The notes below the pieces were generated by a model, which saw only the letters and a list, made by a program, of their open reading frames with translations, did no database searches and was not told the DNA's origin. From Bacteroides sp. (GTDB taxonomy: Bacteria > Bacteroidota > Bacteroidia > Bacteroidales > Bacteroidaceae): a stretch of DNA of 22,013 nucleotides. The position numbers and the translations under genes are program-made. How positions within the stretch are numbered: the stretch's first letter is position 1; the number at the start of each line of letters is the position of its first letter. The stretch covers positions 1-22,013 of the forward strand of contig JASLDF010000204.1 of assembly GCA_030151635.1 (NCBI GenBank), written 5' to 3'. Of this stretch, positions 16,512 through 22,013 are shown in pieces.

Positions 16512-17165
16512 CTAAATAGTTAGCTCTTGTTCTTCCTTCATGATAAGTCCCATCTTCACAAATTGTGAAATAAGTAGGGCCGATAAACCAAGAATGATAT
16601 TTAAATAACTATTTCCACTATCAAAGGTAATAGAATATCCTTCAAATTGGAACGCTTGTGTATTCATGTTGTATTCTAAATAACTGAACATAAATTCAAG
16701 GACACCTGAAATTAATAACGCACGGCCCACAATTTTAAGATAATGAACGTTTTTTTCTTCAAAGTATTTCTGTTTGTTTACACTCAGAATAAACTTTATA
16801 AAGAAGACAAGTGCAACAATAAATGATATAAATAATGCAAATACAATAAGAAAATTAGCAGTTAACATATATGGGTTTATATCCTCAGTATTTGAAAACA
16901 TTCGTACTTGTATGGGTTCAAAAGACGTTTCCGTTTGATTCTTTGAATTGAATAGCGTAGGAGCAGTTGCTTCATCGGAAGTTTGGTGTATTTCTACATA
17001 CATTACTTGTTTTTTGCTAGAAACTTCTTCAGAACGAGCATCACCGTAACCTTTTTTAAACCCGCGTATGAAGTCGTGTCTTCCTTCCCATAAAGTGGAT
17101 CCAAGCGATATCACAATTATAGAAAGTATAATACAGCTTATAATGTTGAACTTGGTTTTCTGCAT
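16512..17165 (-). CDS. DUF2975 family membrane protein
   Basis: This 217-residue inner-membrane protein has about four membrane segments: residues 6-23, 100-126, 145-163 and 187-205. A long polar, probably extracytoplasmic loop (24-98) separates the first two. The pattern and the adjacent small HTH gene match the DUF2975/YozG pair seen in many Bacteroidota and Firmicutes, whose role is unknown. It may sense an envelope signal and affect the regulator, but nothing in the sequence proves that. It is the first gene of the operon leading to miaA, kdsA and the M16 peptidase, about 60 bp downstream of a likely promoter. Confidence 0.82.
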   Translation of the reverse strand: MQKTKFNIISCIILSIIVISLGSTLWEGRHDFIRGFKKGYGDARSEEVSSKKQVMYVEIHQTSDEATAPTLFNSKNQTETSFEPIQVRMFSNTEDINPYMLTANFLIVFALFISFIVALVFFIKFILSVNKQKYFEEKNVHYLKIVGRALLISGVLEFMFSYLEYNMNTQAFQFEGYSITFDSGNSYLNIILGLSALLISQFVKMGLIMKEEQELTI

Positions 17166-17212
17166 TATTATTGTTTTAGGTTGATAATATATTGAATTAG
17201 ATATAATAATTA

Positions 17213-17229
17213 TTGTTATTCAATAACAA
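17213..17229. promoter_or_regulatory. 17-bp dyad, candidate operator of the HTH/DUF2975 operon
   Basis: TTGTTATTCAATAACAA is an inverted repeat with perfect 8-bp arms around one central base. It overlaps the 3' bases of the -7 box at 17227-17234 and covers the expected transcription start, 48-64 bp before the DUF2975 start codon. That placement is typical of a repressor site. The small HTH regulator encoded in this operon is the obvious candidate, but that is not shown. Confidence 0.5.
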
Positions 17230-17255
17230 ATATAATATTAAGTTTATAATATCAA
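17227..17255 (-). promoter_or_regulatory. Candidate promoter of the DUF2975-HTH-miaA-kdsA-M16 operon
   Basis: The minus strand has TATATTTG (17234-17227), a full -7 consensus match. A TTG lies at 17255-17253, 18 bases upstream, one base shorter than the usual spacing counted from TTTG. The remaining AT-rich region up to the plus-strand gene at 17417 shows no equally good promoter in either direction. Confidence 0.55.
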
Positions 17256-17416
17256 GCAGTTAAAAGTTTTTTTTTTGATATTAAAAACGAATTATGTTTA
17301 GGTCCATATTATTTTATTTGTTAGAATTCTGGAATAGTATTTTAACAAAAAATACTTAAAAGTTTTTTTTTGTTAATTAATGGTTAATTTTCGAGGATAA
17401 AACAAATACAATAAAT

Positions 17417-18046
17417 ATGAAAAAAGCAGCATTACTATTTTTGATGGTATTTACATCATTTGCCTTTATTAAGGCTCAGTCGAAGGTACATTGGGGAGTA
17501 ACAGGTGGTGTCAATATCAGTACAGAAGGAAGTAGCTATGAGTTTACGCCCGGTATAAATGTGGGTGGATTTATGGAGTTTCAATTTAGCAAAAGTGGTT
17601 TTCTATCTTCTTCTTTGTTACTTAGTCAAAAAGGTTATTCCGACAAAGGCCCAAGTGTCTATTTTGATCAGGAAAATGGAATTATTGAAGGTGAAAAGTA
17701 TTCGATTAAAAAGAAGAATTATTATTTAGAACTACCCATACATTTGGGCTATAATTTGAATATTTCTAAATTAGTATCACTAAAACTATCTGCTGGTCCA
17801 TACTTGGCAATGGGGTTGTGGGGCGATGTTAAAAATAAAAAGAATAATGATTTTAGTTATTCACTCTATGGAAGAGAGTCTTATAGACGTTTCGATTATG
17901 GTATTGGGGGAAAATTAAAACTGGAATTATACAAGCATTACCAAATTGGTTTTGGATATGATTTAGGACTTATCAGAACACATAAAGAATGGAATCTTGG
18001 GCATAGAAACCAAAATATGACGGTATCTGTAGGTTATCTGTTTTAG
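17417..18046 (+). CDS. Small outer-membrane beta-barrel (porin-like) protein
   Basis: The 209-residue protein starts with a signal peptide (MKKAALLFLMVFTSFAFIKA, cut before QS). The rest is alternating polar and aromatic beta strands, such as HWGVTGGVNIS, PGINVGGFMEFQFSK, YYLELPIHLGYNLN, KLSAGPYLAMGLWG and HYQIGFGYDLGLIR. It ends in VSVGYLF with a terminal Phe, the signal expected for the BAM insertion machinery. Size fits an 8-strand OmpW/PorT-like barrel. It stands alone, with a 250-bp AT-rich upstream region and its own terminator. Ligand or function cannot be read from the sequence; such barrels may be structural, adhesive or transport proteins. Confidence 0.87.
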   Translation: MKKAALLFLMVFTSFAFIKAQSKVHWGVTGGVNISTEGSSYEFTPGINVGGFMEFQFSKSGFLSSSLLLSQKGYSDKGPSVYFDQENGIIEGEKYSIKKKNYYLELPIHLGYNLNISKLVSLKLSAGPYLAMGLWGDVKNKKNNDFSYSLYGRESYRRFDYGIGGKLKLELYKHYQIGFGYDLGLIRTHKEWNLGHRNQNMTVSVGYLF

Positions 18047-18068
18047 GTACTAAGTGAAGAACTATATA

Positions 18069-18110
18069 AATGGGGCATTGGTGTTGTACTAGTGTCCCAT
18101 TCTTCTTTTT
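18069..18110 (+). terminator. Intrinsic terminator of the beta-barrel gene
   Basis: AATGGGGCA (18069-18077) pairs with TGTCCCATT (18093-18101) with one G-T wobble, followed by TCTTCTTTTT. It begins 22 bp after the stop codon. Confidence 0.75.
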
Positions 18111-18269
18111 AGTTCTTATTTAATTAGCTGTATTTGGTTTTTTCTTATCTCCCTGAGATGACAGAGTCTTCTTTCAAAGAGAACGCTGTCTTCTTAGTAA
18201 GAGAACTGGGTCTTCAAAGGAAGGAAGATTTAACTACTTTCAATTCATAGTCTTAATGAAGAGCGTTTA
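18111..18269. other. Intergenic stretch between two terminators with three small dyads
   Basis: No convincing ORF is present. Three short inverted repeats occur in a row: TCTTTCAAAGA at 18170-18180, TCTTAGTAAGA at 18192-18202 and CTTCAAAGGAAG at 18212-18223. Their centres are about 21-22 bp apart, and two begin with TCTT. They could be a protein-binding array, part of a small RNA ending at the hairpin at 18270-18313, or chance. No clear -7 box was found on either strand. Confidence 0.3.
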
Positions 18270-18313
18270 AATCAAAAAAGGTTCACATTTCGAGTGTGAA
18301 CCTTTTTTTGATT
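18270..18313. terminator. Strong bidirectional hairpin downstream of the nitroreductase gene
   Basis: A perfect stem pairs AATCAAAAAAGGTTCACA (18270-18287) with its complement at 18295-18312, around a short TTTCGAG loop. The outer A/T runs act as U-tracts on both strands. It lies 33 bp after the minus-strand nitroreductase stop. The loop and the length of the AT flanks allow slight shifts in the exact ends. Confidence 0.85.
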
Positions 18314-18345
18314 TATAAACTGGAATAGGTTGAGGCTATCGTTAA

Positions 18346-19209
18346 CTAAAGAGTATTTAACCTTAAATCGTGTCGGTCTGTGTATTTTGGAAATTTAAAA
18401 GCAGGCATTGCCAACGCCATTCCAGCATGAATTGCAGCTCCTTCAATATTTAAAAGTTTAGCCAGCTTCTTTTTTTTATCTAAATCGACCGCAGAGCATA
18501 CAAAACCTGTGTAAAATTGTGTAACTCCTAAACTTTCTGCCATTAAAGAACCATTTTGGTAGGCTAGATTTGCATCGTGTCTTCCAAACATACTTGCTGC
18601 AGGTGCATGGATAAACAGAACAGCCTTTGCACCACGTAAAATAACATCTATACCACTTCTATATCCTCCCACTACAGAACGTAATTTTGGAATCGCTTTT
18701 TTAGCATTCGGAGCAGTAAGGCTTATTAATGGTTTAAGTAATGGATTGGTTAATTTCTTTAAAGTTTCCTCGTAGGTTTCAATAGTAAACTCTGAAATTT
18801 GTTTTAGTATTTCAGGGTCAGTAACCAAAGTAAAGCTAATTTCTTGTCCGTTACCTGCAGTAGGAGCTAAATGAGCAGCTTCAATAATTTGGTCTAAATA
18901 TTCGGTTGGAACGTCAGACTTTGCGAAGGCACGGTTTGAACGGCGTGCACGAAGTAGTTCCATTAGCTGTTCTGGACTGGCTAATATTTCTCGGTTCAAT
19001 TTATGTACTTTATCAGAGGGAAATTCAGAATGAATCACCGAGTCTGTAGGGCAAACAGCCACACAATGCCCACAAGCAATACAGCTCTGAATATTTCGAA
19101 GGCCAATTTCTGCTTTAGGTTTCTCTTGAGTCAAAATGTAAGTAGGACACACCTTGACGCATTTACCACATTTAATGCAACTCTCGTTTTCAATATTTAG
19201 TTTAATCAT
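18346..19209 (-). CDS. Ferredoxin-nitroreductase fusion protein
   Basis: The 287-residue protein begins with a bacterial two-[4Fe-4S] ferredoxin domain, with Cys11/14/17/21 (CIKCGKCVKVCP) and Cys43/46/49/53 (CIACGHCVAVCP). A flavin-binding nitroreductase domain follows (about 85-287), with the entry motif RARRSNRAF, the APTAGNGQ segment and the GVTQFYTGF region. The domain pair suggests an FMN oxidoreductase fed directly by the clusters, probably with ferredoxin-level electrons in an anaerobe. The natural substrate is unknown. A TTG two codons upstream (19215) extends the frame, but the ATG at 19209 (MIKLNIENESC) is more likely. A -7-like box lies 36-43 bp upstream. It appears monocistronic. 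Confidence 0.92.
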   Translation of the reverse strand: MIKLNIENESCIKCGKCVKVCPTYILTQEKPKAEIGLRNIQSCIACGHCVAVCPTDSVIHSEFPSDKVHKLNREILASPEQLMELLRARRSNRAFAKSDVPTEYLDQIIEAAHLAPTAGNGQEISFTLVTDPEILKQISEFTIETYEETLKKLTNPLLKPLISLTAPNAKKAIPKLRSVVGGYRSGIDVILRGAKAVLFIHAPAASMFGRHDANLAYQNGSLMAESLGVTQFYTGFVCSAVDLDKKKKLAKLLNIEGAAIHAGMALAMPAFKFPKYTDRHDLRLNTL

Positions 19210-19244
19210 AATCAAATCATTTTTGGAAATTTGTAAGCCATGTT

Positions 19245-19252
19245 CAAAAATA
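19245..19252 (-). promoter_or_regulatory. Candidate -7 box for the ferredoxin-nitroreductase gene
   Basis: The minus strand reads TATTTTTG, matching TAnnTTTG, 36 bp upstream of the preferred ATG. No clear -33 TTTG lies 19 bp further upstream. Confidence 0.4.
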
Positions 19253-19340
19253 TGAAAAATAAATGGTTAAGTATCTTAATCAGTCTGTTACTACGTTGTT
19301 TTAAGTAGATAACTTATCTTGATTGAATTAAATATAAAAT

Positions 19341-19378
19341 AAAAAGGCATAGTTCGTCATACCGAACTATGCCTTTTG
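19341..19378 (-). terminator. Intrinsic terminator of clpB
   Basis: A perfect 15-bp stem (19342-19356 with 19363-19377; core GGCATAGTTCG) has a 6-base loop. On the minus strand it ends in TTTTT and further AT. It begins 30 bp after the clpB stop. Confidence 0.92.
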
Positions 19379-19406
19379 TAATGTTATGGGTTTATAGAGT
19401 TAACAA

Positions 19407-21998
19407 TTAGTTTTGAAATGTCAATACTCCATTTTTTTCATCAACAACAATTTCTTTCTCCTTATCCACGTCTTGACCTAAAATACGTTTTGATAAATCG
19501 TTTAGTAGGTAACGTTGAATGGCACGTTTAACGGGTCTAGCACCAAACTCTGGATCATATCCTTTGTCGGCCAATAAGGCGAGAGCAGCATCAGTTAAAC
19601 GTAACGTAACCCCATTGTGTGCCAACATTTTTTGTACTTGTTGGATTTGAATGTTTACAATTTGTTTAATTTGATCCTCATTCAAAGGCAAGAACATAAT
19701 GATTTCATCAATTCGGTTTAAGAATTCGGGGCGGATTGTCTTCTTCAACATATCTAACACACCGTCTTTTGTTTCATCAATCAAAGCCTCCTTATTATTG
19801 ACTTCATTCAATTTTAATAATTGGTCTTGAATGTAGGCACTACCCATATTAGAAGTCATGATGATGATTGTATTCTTAAAGTTAACCACTCGTCCTTTAT
19901 TATCAGTAAGTCGTCCATCATCCAACACTTGCAATAAAATATTGAAAACATCGGGATGCGCTTTTTCAATCTCGTCGAACAACACCACAGAATAAGGTTT
20001 ACGGCGAATTGCTTCAGTTAATTGTCCACCTTCATCGTACCCAACATAACCAGGAGGAGCTCCAACCAATCTAGAAACACTATGTTTCTCTTGATATTCA
20101 CTCATGTCAATACGTGTCATCATGGATTCATCGTCGAACAAAAATTCTGCCAATGCTTTAGCAAGTTCTGTTTTACCGACACCCGTTGTACCTAAGAAAA
20201 TAAATGATCCAATTGGTCTTCTAGGGTCTTGCAAGCCAGCACGACTTCTTCTAACAGCATCTGCTACAGCCGAAATAGCTTCGTTTTGACCTACCACACG
20301 TTGGTGTAGCTCATTTTCAAGATTTAATAATTTCTCTTGATCACTCTGAAGCATTTTATTCACAGGAATTCCGGTCCATTTCGATACAACATCAGCGATA
20401 TCTTCCGAGTCAACTTCCTCCTTAATCATTGCACTGTTTTTTTGTAAGTCGTGCAACTGTTCTTGAGTTTTGTCGATTTCAGTCTGAAGTTCCTTTAACT
20501 TACCGTATCTAATTTCTGCAACTTTACCATAATTACCTTCACGTTCGGCACGATCGGCATCAACTTTTAGTTGCTCAATTTCGGCTTTATTCTTTTGAAT
20601 GCTTTCAACAAGATCACGCTCATTTTGCCATTTTGCTTTAAAAGTACTTTCCTCTTCTTTTAATTTAGCAATATCTTGCCCTAAAAGAGCCAACTTTTCC
20701 TTGTCGTTATCTTTTTTGATAGCCTCACGCTCAATTTCCAACTGCATAATTTTACGAGAAATCTCGTCTAGTTCTTCAGGAACAGAATTGATCTCCATTC
20801 TAATCTTAGCAGCAGCCTCATCCATTAAATCAATGGCTTTATCAGGAAGAAAACGATCGGTAATGTATCGATTGCTCAATTCAACAGCGGCAATGATAGC
20901 ATCATCTTTGATGTGTACGTGGTGGTGATTTTCGTATTTCTCTTTCAATCCACGTAAAATAGAGATGGTGCTTAACGTATCTGGTTCATCGACTTGAACA
21001 ATTTGGAAACGTCTTTCTAGTGCCTTATCTTTTTCAAAATACTTTTGGTATTCATCTAACGTAGTTGCTCCGATACTTCTCAATTCGCCACGTGCCAATG
21101 CAGGTTTTAAAATGTTCGCCGCATCCATGGCACCTTCGCCTTTACCAGCACCCACAAGGGTATGGATTTCGTCAATGAACAAGATGATATCGCCTTCCGA
21201 CTTTTTAACCTCGTCTATTACGGATTTTAATCTTTCTTCGAACTCTCCTTTGTATTTAGCACCAGCAACCAATGCACCCATATCTAACGAGTACACTTGT
21301 TTGTCTTTTAGGTTATCGGGTACGTCACCACGAATAATACGATTGGCAAGTCCCTCTACGATGGCTGTTTTTCCTGTACCTGGTTCACCCAACAGAATGG
21401 GGTTGTTCTTGGTTCTACGACTCAAAATTTGTAGAATACGACGAATCTCTTCGTCACGACCAATAACAGGGTCTAACTTACCCTCGCGAGCTGCCTCACA
21501 AAGATTAATTGCATATTTATCTAAAGACATGTAATTGTCGTCTCCAGACGGAGAATTTACTTTGTTTCCTTTTCTCAATTCTTGTATTGCTGTTTTAATG
21601 TTACTTACTGTTGCACCAGCCTCTTTAAGAAGTGACGCAGCAGGACTATTTACCGATAATATAGCCAGTAATAGTTGTTCAATAGATGTATATTCATCAC
21701 CCATTTCTTGTGCAAAAGATTGTGCTTTAATCAGAACATCGTTTGCTTCTCTGCTCAAGGACGGATTTCCTCCCGAAACACGGGGTAATGTTTTTATTTT
21801 GTTCTCAGTTTGCTGTGCAATGAGCTGAGTGTTTACTCCTAACTTCTGAAAAATAAAATTGGCGATATCTTCACCAACTTTCATGACTCCATGAAGTAAG
21901 TGTAGAGGCTCAATCATTTGCTGATTATTTTGTTGAACCGAATTAATCGCTTCTTGAATTGCCTCCTGTGATTTGATTGTAAATTTGTCTAAATTCAT
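19407..21998 (-). CDS. clpB: ATP-dependent chaperone ClpB
   Basis: ClpB is the hexameric AAA+ disaggregase that works with DnaK-DnaJ-GrpE to pull proteins out of aggregates. The 863 residues match full-length ClpB. In order: N-terminal substrate domain 1-145; NBD1 with Walker A GEPGTGKT at 204-211 and Walker B ILFIDE at 272-277; pore loop KYKGEFEERL at 248-257; the coiled-coil M-domain about 405-525, which separates ClpB from ClpA/ClpC; NBD2 with GTTGVGKT at 603-610 and VVLFDE at 671-676; pore loop GYVGY at 650-654; and the C-terminal domain with GARPVKRAIQRYL. The ATG is followed by the standard MNLDKFTIKSQEAI. Only 15 bp upstream are visible, so its regulation cannot be judged. Confidence 0.98.
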   Translation of the reverse strand: MNLDKFTIKSQEAIQEAINSVQQNNQQMIEPLHLLHGVMKVGEDIANFIFQKLGVNTQLIAQQTENKIKTLPRVSGGNPSLSREANDVLIKAQSFAQEMGDEYTSIEQLLLAILSVNSPAASLLKEAGATVSNIKTAIQELRKGNKVNSPSGDDNYMSLDKYAINLCEAAREGKLDPVIGRDEEIRRILQILSRRTKNNPILLGEPGTGKTAIVEGLANRIIRGDVPDNLKDKQVYSLDMGALVAGAKYKGEFEERLKSVIDEVKKSEGDIILFIDEIHTLVGAGKGEGAMDAANILKPALARGELRSIGATTLDEYQKYFEKDKALERRFQIVQVDEPDTLSTISILRGLKEKYENHHHVHIKDDAIIAAVELSNRYITDRFLPDKAIDLMDEAAAKIRMEINSVPEELDEISRKIMQLEIEREAIKKDNDKEKLALLGQDIAKLKEEESTFKAKWQNERDLVESIQKNKAEIEQLKVDADRAEREGNYGKVAEIRYGKLKELQTEIDKTQEQLHDLQKNSAMIKEEVDSEDIADVVSKWTGIPVNKMLQSDQEKLLNLENELHQRVVGQNEAISAVADAVRRSRAGLQDPRRPIGSFIFLGTTGVGKTELAKALAEFLFDDESMMTRIDMSEYQEKHSVSRLVGAPPGYVGYDEGGQLTEAIRRKPYSVVLFDEIEKAHPDVFNILLQVLDDGRLTDNKGRVVNFKNTIIIMTSNMGSAYIQDQLLKLNEVNNKEALIDETKDGVLDMLKKTIRPEFLNRIDEIIMFLPLNEDQIKQIVNIQIQQVQKMLAHNGVTLRLTDAALALLADKGYDPEFGARPVKRAIQRYLLNDLSKRILGQDVDKEKEIVVDEKNGVLTFQN

Positions 21999-22013
21999 AG
22001 GCTATCCTTTCTT

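Noticed and set aside
20599..21828. Several plus-strand open frames opposite clpB
   Set aside because: They are antisense to an intact ClpB and show the Ser/Leu-rich composition typical of reverse frames.

Overview
The window looks like chromosomal DNA from a Bacteroidales-type member of the Bacteroidota. It is AT-rich. Upstream regions repeatedly show the Bacteroidota -7 element TAnnTTTG, and once it comes with a correctly spaced TTTG -33 element. Gene content also points there: a DUF4270 lipoprotein, a DUF5687 ABC permease, a fused NfnA/NfnB-like flavoprotein, and the short GT5-like protein beside panC-panD. I cannot name the genus. No tRNA, rRNA, CRISPR array, insertion sequence or prophage was seen. 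Nearly all genes lie on the minus strand; only panC, panD and one outer-membrane protein gene are on the plus strand.

Layout. (1) 1-2279, minus: a GT5-like glycogen synthase homologue lacking key motifs, followed by a DUF4270 lipoprotein cut by the window edge. (2) 2559-3765, plus: panC-panD, the last steps to pantothenate, closed by a hairpin that also faces the convergent gene. (3) 3828-7445, minus: serS followed by a fused diflavin iron-sulfur oxidoreductase. (4) 7583-8318, minus: rplU-rpmA with a textbook promoter, an untranslated leader and a terminator. (5) 8398-11597, minus: DUF5687 permease, ABC ATPase and TraB/GumN-family exported protein. (6) 11665-17165, minus: DUF2975 membrane protein, small Xre-type regulator, miaA, kdsA and a periplasmic M16 peptidase. 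These are tightly packed, end in a terminator, and are headed by a promoter whose -7 box overlaps a 17-bp dyad. (7) 17417-18046, plus: a small outer-membrane beta-barrel protein. (8) 18346-19209, minus: a ferredoxin-nitroreductase fusion. (9) 19407-21998, minus: clpB.

Most of the window is housekeeping: translation, tRNA modification, vitamin and Kdo synthesis, and protein disaggregation. I found no clear new system. The best leads are: the GT5 homologue that appears to have lost its catalytic and nucleotide-sugar motifs; an apparently autoregulated HTH/DUF2975 pair placed upstream of the core genes miaA and kdsA; a possible structured leader before rplU; a perfect palindrome before serS; and a 160-bp intergenic stretch between two terminators that carries three evenly spaced small dyads.
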